Positions 53,049 through 61,648 of a stretch of 64,000 nucleotides of DNA are shown piece by piece. The position numbers and the translations under genes are program-made. This stretch comes from a bacterium 210917-DFI.7.65 (lineage in GTDB: Bacteria; Bacillota; Clostridia; Oscillospirales; Oscillospiraceae), in NCBI GenBank assembly GCA_020555865.1, contig JAJCJJ010000005.1, forward strand, positions 124,001-188,000, written 5' to 3'. How positions within the stretch are numbered: position 1 is the first letter of the stretch; each line of letters opens with the position of its first letter. A model generated the notes under the pieces. That model ran no database searches. It saw only the letters and a list, made by a program, of their open reading frames with translations, and was not told the origin of the DNA.

Positions 53049-53756
53049 ATGGAAAGTTGTGTACAGGAATTTCTTCAGCGCTCACCGCTGGATGCGCGCT
53101 GGGCGGCCCTGTTGGCAGAAGAGTTGGAACAGCCCTATTTCGCCGCATTGTGCCGGGCAGTCACGGCGCGCCGCGCCGCTGGGCCAGTTTATCCGCCGGA
53201 AGCAGACGTATTTTCCGCTTTTGCCCTGACGCCGCCAGAGCGGGTGCGCTGCGTTATTCTGGGACAGGATCCCTACCATGAGCCGGAACAGGCCCACGGC
53301 TTAGCCTTTTCCGTGCGCCCCGGCGTTCCGCTGCCCCGCAGCCTGCGCAATATCTATAAAGAGCGTGAAGCCGATCTCGGCCTTCCCCCTGCGCAGACAG
53401 GCTGCCTGATCCCCTGGGCGCGCGCCGGTGTGCTGCTGATCAACACGGTACTCACCGTGGATGCCGGCCAGGCCAACAGCCATGCAAAATTCGGCTGGCA
53501 GACCTTCACCGACGCGGTGTTCCGCATCCTCTGGCAGCTGCCCCAGCCGGTGGCCTTCGTGCTGTGGGGCAAGCAGGCCCAGATCAAACTGGAGCGAGCC
53601 ATCGACGCCCCCGCCGGCGGGCCGCGGCTGGTCCATACTTCGGCCCATCCCTCGCCGCTGTCCGCCAAGCGCGGCTTTTTCGGCAGCCGGCCTTTCAGCC
53701 AGGTGGACGCCTTTCTGCGGGAGAACGGCGCAGTTCCCATCGGTTGGGTGCTTTGA
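53049..53756 (+). CDS. ung: Uracil-DNA glycosylase (family 1)
   Basis: 235 residues. Removes uracil from DNA in base-excision repair. Catalytic Asp in GQDPYHEPEQAHGLAFSV, uracil-contact LLINTVLTV (Asn), and leucine-loop HPSPLSAKRGFFGSRPFS are all intact. ATG 53049 was chosen over GTG 53037, which touches the AAGG. Confidence 0.95.
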   Translation: MESCVQEFLQRSPLDARWAALLAEELEQPYFAALCRAVTARRAAGPVYPPEADVFSAFALTPPERVRCVILGQDPYHEPEQAHGLAFSVRPGVPLPRSLRNIYKEREADLGLPPAQTGCLIPWARAGVLLINTVLTVDAGQANSHAKFGWQTFTDAVFRILWQLPQPVAFVLWGKQAQIKLERAIDAPAGGPRLVHTSAHPSPLSAKRGFFGSRPFSQVDAFLRENGAVPIGWVL

Positions 53757-53915
53757 AGCGCAACTGCATGCCATATTTATGTGACATTTTCCCGCAACTG
53801 TGCTATAATACATTCAACATGCTTTGTACAGCGATGACAAAGTGAACCGCAGGCAGCGCAACGGCGTGCCGTGCCTGCTCCGCCTTTGCCCTGTCAGCAC
53901 CAAAGGAGGCCGTCT

Positions 53916-54686
53916 ATGATCTACCGCGTCGATCTTCATGTGCATACCCTCCGGGGCAGCGCCGATCCGGCCCTGTGCCTGTCGGAACTGGTACGCGCCG
54001 CCCGGCAGGCCGGACTGGATGCCATTGCCATCACCGATACCGATTACTGCACCCCCGTGCCCATTGAGCTGCGCGGCGTGGTGCTGATCCCCGGCTGCGA
54101 AGTGAGTACCCTAGGCGGTTCGATTTTGGGCGTCTTCCTGGAGCGTCCTCTGGACTTTGTCCGGCTGCGGCAGCACGGCCTGCCCACAGCAGATGAAACC
54201 GTACTGGAGATCCATCGCTGCGGCGGACTGGCCATTCTTGCCCACCCTTTTGCCCAAACAGACGCCAACCCCGCCCTGTTTCCCATTCGTCCCGATGCCG
54301 TGGAGACTGCGTGCGCCAGCGTTGTGCCCCCAAACAGCGCCGCTGGGCAGCGCGCTCTTCTGTGGGCCACGGAGCACCAGCGCCCCCGCGTGGGCGGCAG
54401 CAATGCCCGCTCCCCCCGAGAGCTGGGTACGGTTTACACGGAGATCTCCTGCCCCCGCCTATCCCGCGCTTTCCTGAAAGAAGCCCTGGACTTGGGCCGC
54501 TGCCGTCCCGTCTGCGTCCGCCCCGAAACCACGCCACAAAGCCGCCGGCCTTCTCCTGCCCGTGCCGGTAAAACGGCAGCCTCCGTTGTTAAGAGCGTCG
54601 CCGTGTTGGGTCTGTGCCGCCTGGGAGGATTGCTTCCTTTGCCCAGGCAGCCTAAAAAGCGCCCAGGAAAAAAGCCCCAAAAATAA
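53916..54686 (+). CDS. PHP-domain protein with altered C-terminal metal motif
   Basis: 256 residues. PHP phosphoesterase signatures DLHVHTLRG, AIAITDTDY, PGCEVSTLGG and GGLAILAHPFAQ are present. The last family motif, normally GSDAH, reads GGSNARSPRELG, so the Asp and His metal ligands are Asn and Arg. The last ~35 residues are basic and Pro-rich (RQPKKRPGKKPQK). May be a reduced-activity or repurposed PHP protein. ATG 53916 follows AAAGGAGG. Single-gene unit between ung and a terminator. Confidence 0.8.
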   Translation: MIYRVDLHVHTLRGSADPALCLSELVRAARQAGLDAIAITDTDYCTPVPIELRGVVLIPGCEVSTLGGSILGVFLERPLDFVRLRQHGLPTADETVLEIHRCGGLAILAHPFAQTDANPALFPIRPDAVETACASVVPPNSAAGQRALLWATEHQRPRVGGSNARSPRELGTVYTEISCPRLSRAFLKEALDLGRCRPVCVRPETTPQSRRPSPARAGKTAASVVKSVAVLGLCRLGGLLPLPRQPKKRPGKKPQK

Positions 54687-54725
54687 AACATGCTCCGGAT
54701 GCCAATGGCACCCGGAGCATGTTTT
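54685..54725. terminator. Bidirectional terminator
   Basis: A 14-bp stem (54685-54698 with 54712-54725) with AAAA and TTTT ends, between the convergent PHP and dut genes. Confidence 0.9.
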
Positions 54726-54731
54726 TTCATC

Positions 54732-55172
54732 TCAGCAGCGGCCGGTGGAGCCGAAGCCGCCGCGGTCGGCGCCCTCCAAATGCTCCACTGTTTCAAAAAG
54801 AATCCGCGGCTGGTTTTCCACAATGCGAAACTGGCAGATCCGGTCCCCCTTCTCCACTACCGTATTTCGCGTAGCATACACTGGCATACGCCATTCGTCG
54901 TTGTCGCCGCAGTAACTTCCGTCGATCACACCCATAGAATTCGTCTGCAGAAGCCCCCAGGTCTTGAATGTACTGGAGCGCGGCACCACATGCGCCTCAT
55001 ACCCTGCGGGCAGCTCCATGGCAATTCCCAATCGGATCAGGCAGAACTCGCCCGCCTTCAATTCCACACGCTCAGCGGCGCGCAGGTCGATCCAGTCGGA
55101 CTTTCCGTCAATGTAGCGCAGCCGTTCAATATCTTCTGAAAAATAACGGATTTTAATGATTGCCTGCCCCAT
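54732..55172 (-). CDS. dut: dUTP diphosphatase
   Basis: 146 residues from ATG 55172. Trimeric dUTPase motifs: [32 protein letters not shown], and the C-terminal RGGFGSTGR arm. Converts dUTP to dUMP, keeping uracil out of DNA, complementary to nearby ung. It follows nrdG by five bases, so nrdG-dut is one unit of dNTP metabolism. Confidence 0.95.
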   Translation of the reverse strand: MGQAIIKIRYFSEDIERLRYIDGKSDWIDLRAAERVELKAGEFCLIRLGIAMELPAGYEAHVVPRSSTFKTWGLLQTNSMGVIDGSYCGDNDEWRMPVYATRNTVVEKGDRICQFRIVENQPRILFETVEHLEGADRGGFGSTGRC

Positions 55173-55177
55173 GGGTT

Positions 55178-55705
55178 TTATGTCTCCTCCCACAGCACCG
55201 CGCTTCCGGCGCGCAGTGTTGTCTTCATATCAATAATACGCTGGTTTTCGCTGCCCCGGAAACGCAGGGACACGTTACGCTGCTCGGCCACGAAGGGGCC
55301 GTCCACCAGAACATCAATCTGCCGCAGCAGATCATCGGTCACCGCACAGCGGCCGCAGCCGCCCTCGGCCAAAATGTCTTCTTCAAGCACATTTCCTGTG
55401 AAGCACCAGATCGTCTTATGCGGATAGGCGGCGCGCACTTTTTTCAGCAGGGCAAGCACCGCCGGCTGGTTCTCCAGCTCAAAGGGTTCCCCTCCCAGCA
55501 CCGTCAACCCATGGATATAGCCCGGCGCGAGCAGGCGCAGAATTTCCTGCTCCGTTTGTGCGGTAAACGGCTCTCCGAAGCTGAAATCCCAGGTTTCGGC
55601 GTTGAAACAGTCCTTACAGTGCCGGCGGCAGCCGGATACAAACAACGACACCCGCGTACCGGGACCGTTGGCGATGTCCACTTTTTTGATCTCGCCGTAA
55701 TACAT
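55178..55705 (-). CDS. nrdG: Anaerobic ribonucleotide reductase activating protein
   Basis: 175 residues. Radical-SAM activase with the 4Fe-4S motif in [13 protein letters not shown] and the TVLGGEPFE segment. It makes the glycyl radical on NrdD, encoded upstream. Gap to nrdD 191 bp. Confidence 0.95.
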   Translation of the reverse strand: MYYGEIKKVDIANGPGTRVSLFVSGCRRHCKDCFNAETWDFSFGEPFTAQTEQEILRLLAPGYIHGLTVLGGEPFELENQPAVLALLKKVRAAYPHKTIWCFTGNVLEEDILAEGGCGRCAVTDDLLRQIDVLVDGPFVAEQRNVSLRFRGSENQRIIDMKTTLRAGSAVLWEET

Positions 55706-55896
55706 GGCGCAGCCCTCCTTTCGCTTGTTTTTATTGTATCATAAACGGCCGGTGGTGACAAGCCGCGCCTTTGGCGAGGTTTTGCCTTGCCGAAAACAAT
55801 AAATAGCCCCGCCCCGGCTATGCAAAGCAAAGAATGGCCTGCTTCTCCAAATACAAAAAAAGAGAGGGCCATGGCCCTCTCTTCCCCTCTTTTCCG

Positions 55897-58077
55897 TTAC
55901 AGATGCATTACGCGGTCTTTGATTTCCTGCGTTCGGCCCTGATTCCAGAACTGGGTGCCGATGTAGCCGCAGGTGCGCCGGGCCACATTCATCTTGTTCT
56001 GATCGTGGTTTTTGCATTGGGGACACTCCCAAATCAGCTTGCCGTGCTCATCGGTGACAATCTGGATCTCGCCCTCATAGCCGCACACCTGGCAATAATC
56101 GCTCTTGGTGTTCAGCTCGGCATACATAATATGGTCGTAAATAAATTTCATCACGTCCAGCACCGCTTCGAGGTTATTCTGCATGTTTGGCACTTCCACA
56201 TAGCTGATTGCTCCGCCGGGGGAAAGCTTCTGGAACTGCGCCTCAAATTCCAGCTTGGAATAGGCATCAATCTGCTCAGCAACATGGATATGATAGCTGT
56301 TGGTGATATAATTCTTGTCCGTAACGCCGGGGATCACACCGAAACGCTTTTGCAGACACTTGGCAAATTTATAGGTAGTGGATTCCAGCGGCGTACCGTA
56401 AAGGCTGAAATCAATATGCTCTTTGGCCTTCCATGCAGCAGTGGCCTCGTTGAGGTGCTTCATCACCTCCAGGGCAAAGGGTGTGGCGGACGGGTCTGTG
56501 TGACTCTTCCCGGTCATATACTTCACGCACTCATAGAGCCCGGCATAGCCCAGGGAAATGGTGGAATAGCCGCCAAACAGCAGCTTGTCGATGGGTTCGT
56601 CCTTCTTCAGGCGCGCCAGGGCGCCATACTGCCACAAAATAGGGGCCGCATCGGACTTGGTGCCCAGCAGGCGGCGGTGACGGCACATCAGGGCGCGGTA
56701 GCACAAATCCAGCCGTTCATCAAAAATCTTCCAGAAGCGCTCCATATCGCCGCCGGAACTGAGCGCCACATCCACCAGATTGATGGTGACCACGCCCTGG
56801 TTGAAGCGGCCGTAATACTTGGGCTTTCCGGTTTCAGGATCCACATAGGGAGTCAGAAAGCTGCGGCAGCCCATGCAGGTATAGCAGTGGCCCTCGCCGT
56901 TCTTGTCCACTTTATTTTTGAGCATGACCTTTTCGGAGATATAGTCCGGCACCATGCGCTTGGCCGTGCACTTGGCGGCCAGCTGCGTCAGATAATAATA
57001 AGGGGAATCCTCGTGGATATTCTCCTCTTCCAGCACGTAGATCAGCTTGGGGAACGCCGGAGTAATCCACACGCCGGCTTCATTCTTCACGCCGCGAATG
57101 CGCTGGTTGAGCATTTCCTCGATGATGATCGCCAGATCGTTCCGGGTGCGGGCGTCCTCCGCCTCACCCAAGTACATGAACACCGTGACAAAGGGGGCCT
57201 GGCCGTTGGTGGTCATCAGCGTGACCACCTGATACTGAATGGTTTGTACGCCGCGGCGGATCTCTTCGCGCAGGCGCTTTTCCACAATCCCGGAAATCTG
57301 CTCCTCATCGGCGGCGGCGCCCAGGGACTGCAGCTCCGCTTCCACATCCCTGCGGATTTTATGGCGGCTGACATCCACAAAGGGGGCCAGGTGCGTCAGG
57401 GAAATGGATTGCCCACCGTACTGGGAAGATGCCACCTGTGCGATGATCTGGGTGGCGATATTGCAGGCGGTGGAAAAGGAGTGCGGTTTTTCGATCATGG
57501 TGCCGGAAATAACCGTGCCATTCTGCAGCATATCTTCCAGGTTCACCAGGTCGCAGTTATGCATGTGCTGGGCAAAATAATCGGCGTCATGGAAGTGGAT
57601 GATGCCCTGCTCATGGGCCTCCACAATATCCTGGGGCAGCAGAATGCGCTTGGTGATATCCTTGCTGACCTCGCCAGCCATATAGTCGCGCTGCACCGAG
57701 TTCACGGTGGGATTTTTGTTGGAATTTTCCTGCTTGACCTCTTCGTTGTTGCACTCGATGAGAGCCAGGATCTGCTCGTCCGTGGTGTTGGATTTACGCA
57801 CCAGGGAACGGGTATAGCGATAAGTAATATAACTGCGGGCCAAGGCATAGGCGCTGTGGGCCATGATCTGTTCCTCCACCAGATCCTGGATCTCCTCCAC
57901 AGATGGTGCGTGGCTCATAACCTTGCATTTGTTCTCCACTTTGGTCGCAATCTCGCGGATCTGGGCAGCGGTCAGCTTGTCCGCCTCGCGCATCTCGTTG
58001 TTGCCCTTGGTGATGGCGGCAATGATTTTGGTAATATCAAAATCCACTTCGCAGCCGCTGCGTTTAATAATTTTCAT
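55897..58077 (-). CDS. nrdD: Anaerobic (class III) ribonucleoside-triphosphate reductase
   Basis: 726 residues. An N-terminal ATP-cone (MKIIKRSGCEVDFDITKI) is followed by the catalytic body, a C-terminal zinc site (CQVCGYEG...CPQCKNHD) and the glycyl-radical loop RRTCGYIGTQFWNQGR. Reduces NTPs to dNTPs without oxygen. Ribosome binding site GAAGGAGAGA. NrdR-like boxes lie upstream. Confidence 0.97.
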   Translation of the reverse strand: MKIIKRSGCEVDFDITKIIAAITKGNNEMREADKLTAAQIREIATKVENKCKVMSHAPSVEEIQDLVEEQIMAHSAYALARSYITYRYTRSLVRKSNTTDEQILALIECNNEEVKQENSNKNPTVNSVQRDYMAGEVSKDITKRILLPQDIVEAHEQGIIHFHDADYFAQHMHNCDLVNLEDMLQNGTVISGTMIEKPHSFSTACNIATQIIAQVASSQYGGQSISLTHLAPFVDVSRHKIRRDVEAELQSLGAAADEEQISGIVEKRLREEIRRGVQTIQYQVVTLMTTNGQAPFVTVFMYLGEAEDARTRNDLAIIIEEMLNQRIRGVKNEAGVWITPAFPKLIYVLEEENIHEDSPYYYLTQLAAKCTAKRMVPDYISEKVMLKNKVDKNGEGHCYTCMGCRSFLTPYVDPETGKPKYYGRFNQGVVTINLVDVALSSGGDMERFWKIFDERLDLCYRALMCRHRRLLGTKSDAAPILWQYGALARLKKDEPIDKLLFGGYSTISLGYAGLYECVKYMTGKSHTDPSATPFALEVMKHLNEATAAWKAKEHIDFSLYGTPLESTTYKFAKCLQKRFGVIPGVTDKNYITNSYHIHVAEQIDAYSKLEFEAQFQKLSPGGAISYVEVPNMQNNLEAVLDVMKFIYDHIMYAELNTKSDYCQVCGYEGEIQIVTDEHGKLIWECPQCKNHDQNKMNVARRTCGYIGTQFWNQGRTQEIKDRVMHL

Positions 58078-58179
58078 CGGTGGCTCTCTCCTTCTCGTGC
58101 TGCTCTCTCATGTATGTAAAAATGCATTGGAGCAAACAACTTTGTTTTGCTCCATGCCACGCTGTGCGGTTTCCATGAT

Positions 58180-58195
58180 AACAAGATATTGTGGT
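58180..58195 (-). promoter_or_regulatory. NrdR-like box 1
   Basis: AACAAGATATTGTGGT, about 100 bp upstream of nrdD. The core ACAAGATATTGTG recurs on the opposite strand in box 3. Fits the NrdR consensus (ACA..ATAT..TGT). Confidence 0.7.
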
Positions 58196-58300
58196 TTGGT
58201 CAAGGGGCTGAACCGCAATTCATGCCATTTCAGGCCCTCCAAGAACAAACAAAAATATTCCGCATTTTTTGTATATTGCTACAAATCCGGAACAATTTTC

Positions 58301-58316
58301 AGGATATCTTGTGCTT
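58301..58316 (-). promoter_or_regulatory. NrdR-like box 2 (weaker)
   Basis: AGGATATCTTGTGCTT; one half matches box 1 well, the other half is degenerate. Confidence 0.45.
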
Positions 58317-58388
58317 TTCACGCACTTTTTCCGGTATTTCGGACAGCTTTTCCGCTCACTCTCTCCTAGATCTGCCGCGCAGCACAAA

Positions 58389-58404
58389 ACACAATATCTT
58401 GTGG
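58389..58404. promoter_or_regulatory. NrdR-like box 3
   Basis: ACACAATATCTTGTGG, whose complement contains the same ACAAGATATTGTG core as box 1. It lies midway between nrdD and the lectin gene. Confidence 0.65.
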
Positions 58405-58514
58405 TTTGCTTTGCACCAACAGCCATGCTGTTTTCCTCTGGCACCCCGGCGCGGCGCAGCAGTCCCCAGGTGGAAATTTCCCTTGAAAAAAGCGTCTTTT
58501 TCGCCTTTTTTCCA

Positions 58515-58543
58515 CTTTCAAAGCGTTGCAAAGCATGCTATAA
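58515..58543 (+). promoter_or_regulatory. Promoter of the lectin-like gene
   Basis: TTTCAA (58515-58520), 17 bp, TATAAT (58538-58543). The rest of 58078-58633 holds the NrdR boxes and no gene. Confidence 0.6.
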
Positions 58544-58633
58544 TATGTATAGATACTGCGGCGCACAGGCGCGGCCCCACCGCGCTCCACCGGCATGCCG
58601 CAGCATGGTTTTTGATACAAAGGAGGCTTCCCC

Positions 58634-59344
58634 ATGAAAAAGAAAACTTCCGAGACTGTCATCGTTGAAGGTCGATTCTATACCATTGCTTCTCCCAATG
58701 GAAGAGTACTGGAGGTGGCCAATTACAATCCCGAGTCCGGCGCGGCCATCCAGCTGTGGGATTACGCCGGCGCCCAGTGGCAGCAGTGGACCTTCGTCCC
58801 CGTCGGCGCGGACACCTACCGCATCTGCAACCGTTTTACCGGCAAAGCCATTGATTTGTGCCTGGGCGGCACGGCGGATGGCACCTGGCTGCACCAGTGG
58901 GACTGCAACACCGGCCGCGGCCAGCAGTGGAAACTGGAGCCGACGGAGGACGGTTATGTCCGCTTCCGCTCCGTGCTCGCCGGCAAATACCTCGATCTCT
59001 ACCAGGCGTTCAGCGGCAACGGCGGCCGCGCCCAGATCTGGTCGGACAACGAAGGCACCAATCAGCGCTGGATCCTGAAAGACGTGACGGATAAAAACGC
59101 CATCCGCCCCAGCGCGGCACAGCTGGAAAAGCGCGTGAAGGAGCAGGTGGAGGAGGCCGCACAGGAAGCGGCAAAGGCCGCCAAAAAGGCTGCCCGTAAA
59201 GCGCCGGCCAAAAAGAGCGCCGCCAAAACCACTGCCACCCGCACCTGCCGTGCGAAAAAAACAGCGGAGACTTCCGCAGCAGAAACAGCCGCCAAACCCC
59301 GTCGCCCCCGCAAGAGCACTTCAAAAAGCGACGAAACCACCTAA
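58634..59344 (+). CDS. RICIN-type lectin domain with histone-H1-like basic tail
   Basis: 236 residues. Residues ~10-150 form a beta-trefoil with three QxW repeats (QQWTFV, QQWKLE, NQRWIL), a carbohydrate-binding RICIN fold. From ~155 on, a Glu/Lys helix leads into an Ala/Lys/Arg-rich tail (AAKAAKKAARKAPAKKSAAK) like histone H1 or bacterial HU-tail sequences. There is no signal peptide or membrane helix. A lectin joined to a nucleic-acid-binding-like tail is unusual; function unknown. Ribosome binding site AAAGGAGG. Monocistronic. Confidence 0.85.
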   Translation: MKKKTSETVIVEGRFYTIASPNGRVLEVANYNPESGAAIQLWDYAGAQWQQWTFVPVGADTYRICNRFTGKAIDLCLGGTADGTWLHQWDCNTGRGQQWKLEPTEDGYVRFRSVLAGKYLDLYQAFSGNGGRAQIWSDNEGTNQRWILKDVTDKNAIRPSAAQLEKRVKEQVEEAAQEAAKAAKKAARKAPAKKSAAKTTATRTCRAKKTAETSAAETAAKPRRPRKSTSKSDETT

Positions 59345-59359
59345 TTCCCGCACAGTACA

Positions 59360-59391
59360 AGCGCCCGACCGGATGGCCGGGCGCTTTTTTC
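59360..59391 (+). terminator. Terminator of the lectin-like gene
   Basis: Stem with outer GCGCCCG/GGGCGC arms followed by TTTTTT. Confidence 0.88.
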
Positions 59392-59433
59392 GCTGCCTTC
59401 CCCGCCTGAAAGCAAGCGCGGCGAACGTATCGA

Positions 59434-59471
59434 CGGCGAAACAGCTCAATCCCAAAAAAGCTGTTTCGCCG
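59434..59471 (+). promoter_or_regulatory. Leader-type hairpin
   Basis: A perfect 13-bp stem CGGCGAAACAGCT/AGCTGTTTCGCCG (59434-59446 with 59459-59471) with an A-rich loop, just upstream of a tiny ORF with a good ribosome binding site. No T-run. Confidence 0.5.
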
Positions 59472-59491
59472 CCGATAAAAGGAGATAAAAG

Positions 59492-59521
59492 ATGAATGTA
59501 CTTTGGCGTTTTATTCGTTAA
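59492..59521 (+). other. Possible nine-residue leader peptide ORF
   Basis: ATG 59492 with AAAGGAG eight bases upstream encodes MNVLWRFIR and stops at 59521, inside a palindrome. Could be a leader peptide or chance; no downstream gene is clearly attached before the ABC-F promoter. Confidence 0.3.
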
Positions 59522-59533
59522 TATTTTAACGAA
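59514..59533. promoter_or_regulatory. Operator-like palindrome
   Basis: TTCGTTAA-TATT-TTAACGAA: perfect 8-bp half-sites with a 4-bp spacer in the AT-rich part of the 410-bp gene-free stretch 59345-59754. Looks like a dimeric-repressor site. Confidence 0.45.
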
Positions 59534-59652
59534 CTTTACATATCTACTATACACAATTCTTCCGCGCCAGTCAATCAGCGTTTTACCCGAAATTTGCCCT
59601 CTTTTTTTGACACAGCGTTCACCCTCCCCTCCTGCACAGCCGGTTCCGGGGC

Positions 59653-59681
59653 TTGCCAGCAGGCCAAAGTATGAGTATACT
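59653..59681 (+). promoter_or_regulatory. Promoter of the ABC-F gene
   Basis: TTGCCA (59653-59658), 17 bp, TATACT (59676-59681), 73 bp before the start codon. Confidence 0.65.
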
Positions 59682-59754
59682 ATGAGAAACGATCTCCCGC
59701 CTCTGTGCGGAGCGCCCTTTGATGGGAAAAACGATTTGACAGGAGCAATGCGCT

Positions 59755-61527
59755 ATGATCCTTTCCGCCCAGCAGCTTTCCATTCATTTTGGGATGCGGC
59801 CCATTCTGCAGCAAGCCGACTTCTACCTGGAAGACCATGATAAAGTGGGTATCGTGGGTCTGAACGGCGCTGGAAAAAGCACTCTGCTGCGCCTGCTCGC
59901 CGGTGCGGAAGAGGCGGACGCAGGCCAAGTGATTCTTTCCGCCGGAGTGCGCCGTTCCTTTCTCCCCCAGCGGCCGGACATGGATGCCGATGCCTCCGTG
60001 CTTGCCCAGGTGATGGCAGATGCGCAGAGCAGTGCGGAATATGAATGCAAAGCCATGCTGCAGCGGCTGGGCCTGGAGGATTACAATGCACCGGTGGGAA
60101 CGCTGTCTGGCGGACAGCGCAAGCGGGCGGCTCTGGCCGCGGCCCTGCTGCGCCCGGCGGAGCTTTTGCTGCTGGACGAACCCACCAACCATCTGGACAG
60201 CGAAAGTATTATATGGCTGGAAGATTATCTGCGCGCCTTCCGGGGCAGCCTCGTCATGGTCACCCACGACCGCTATTTCCTGGAGCGGGTGTGCAACCGC
60301 ATCGTGGAAGTGGACCGCGGAAAGCTGTATTGCTATGAAGCCAATTATTCCCGTTATCTCGCCCTGAAAGCCGAGCGTTTGGAAATGGCGGAAGCCGCCG
60401 AGCGTAAACGGCAGGCTCTGCTGCGCCGGGAAACAGCCTGGATCCAGCGGGGCGCCCGCGCCAGAAGCACCAAGAGCCGTGACCGCATCGAACGCTATGA
60501 AGCTTTGAAGGCGCAGTCCGCCCCGGAGACGGACACTCAGGTCTCCCTGTCCTCTGCTTCCACTCGCATGGGCAAAAAGTGCATCGAACTGATCGGCGTG
60601 GAAAAATATTTTGCGGGAAAGTGTGTGCTCCAGCCTTTTTCCTGTCCCATCGGCCGACGCGCCCGCATCGGTGTAGTGGGCCGCAACGGCGCGGGAAAAA
60701 GCACCCTGCTCAATCTGATCGCCGGGACACTGGCGCCGGACAGCGGCACGGTAGAGGTGGGCCAGACGGTGCGCATTGGCTATTTTACCCAAGAGGGCGA
60801 CCGGACCATGGACGAGCGGGAGCGGGTGTACGATTTCATCACCGGCATCGCCCGGGAGATCCACACCGACGAAGGCACTTTTACTGCCGCACAGATGCTC
60901 GAACAGTTTCTGTTCCCCGGCGAGACTCAGCGCAAATTTATCGGCGGCCTGTCCGGCGGCGAACGGCGGCGGCTGTATCTGCTCAGTGTCCTTATGGGCG
61001 CCCCCAACGTATTGCTGATGGACGAGCCGACCAATGACCTGGATACCGAAACGCTGACCGTTCTGGAGGATTATCTGCACTCTTTTCAGGGTGCCGTGAT
61101 CGCCGTGTCCCACGATCGATATTTTCTGGACAAGCTCGCAGAAGAAATCTTCGAAATCTGCCCGGGCGGCGCCGTGCACCGTTATACGGGCAACTGGTCG
61201 GACTACGCCGCCAAACGCCCCGCCCCGGCCCAAGAGCATCCGATGAAAAAAAGTCCTTCCACGTCCCCGGCACCGAAAGCAAAGCCGCAGAAGCGGAAGT
61301 TCTCCTACAAGGAACAGCGGGAATTTGAAACCATCGACGACGACCTCGCCGCCCTGGAAGAGCAGCTCGCCCAGTGCGAGGCTGCCATGAGCGCTGCAGG
61401 CAGCGATTATGTGAAGCTCCAGACTCTCTGTGCGCAAAAAGAGGCTCTCACCCAGCAGCTGGAAGAAAAAACGGCCCGTTGGCTCTATCTCAACGAATTG
61501 GCCGAACAAATTGCCGCGCAAACCTGA
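59755..61527 (+). CDS. ABC-F family ribosome-associated ATPase
   Basis: 590 residues: two ABC ATPase domains without membrane helices, joined by a ~75-residue charged linker that inserts into the ribosome. Walker A GLNGAGKST and GRNGAGKST, signatures LSGGQRKR and LSGGERRR, Walker B DEPTNHLDSES and DEPTNDLDTET. The C-terminal Glu/Gln-rich coiled coil (~510-590) resembles Uup. It could relieve stalled ribosomes or protect against ribosome-targeting antibiotics; sequence alone does not decide. Confidence 0.92.
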   Translation: MILSAQQLSIHFGMRPILQQADFYLEDHDKVGIVGLNGAGKSTLLRLLAGAEEADAGQVILSAGVRRSFLPQRPDMDADASVLAQVMADAQSSAEYECKAMLQRLGLEDYNAPVGTLSGGQRKRAALAAALLRPAELLLLDEPTNHLDSESIIWLEDYLRAFRGSLVMVTHDRYFLERVCNRIVEVDRGKLYCYEANYSRYLALKAERLEMAEAAERKRQALLRRETAWIQRGARARSTKSRDRIERYEALKAQSAPETDTQVSLSSASTRMGKKCIELIGVEKYFAGKCVLQPFSCPIGRRARIGVVGRNGAGKSTLLNLIAGTLAPDSGTVEVGQTVRIGYFTQEGDRTMDERERVYDFITGIAREIHTDEGTFTAAQMLEQFLFPGETQRKFIGGLSGGERRRLYLLSVLMGAPNVLLMDEPTNDLDTETLTVLEDYLHSFQGAVIAVSHDRYFLDKLAEEIFEICPGGAVHRYTGNWSDYAAKRPAPAQEHPMKKSPSTSPAPKAKPQKRKFSYKEQREFETIDDDLAALEEQLAQCEAAMSAAGSDYVKLQTLCAQKEALTQQLEEKTARWLYLNELAEQIAAQT

Positions 61528-61648
61528 TATTCCCCGGTCCGTCTGTTGCCGTTGCCACGGAACGCGGGCCGGTTTCTTTTTATAATTATAAAATGAATAA
61601 AGTCCCGGTTTTCCCGTCCGCAGGGTAAACCGGCAAGGGGCGATTGTT

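Noticed and set aside
55834..58119. 761-codon open frame opposite nrdD
   Set aside because: Shadow of nrdD in a GC-rich genome; no family motif and the translation mirrors the codon pattern of nrdD.
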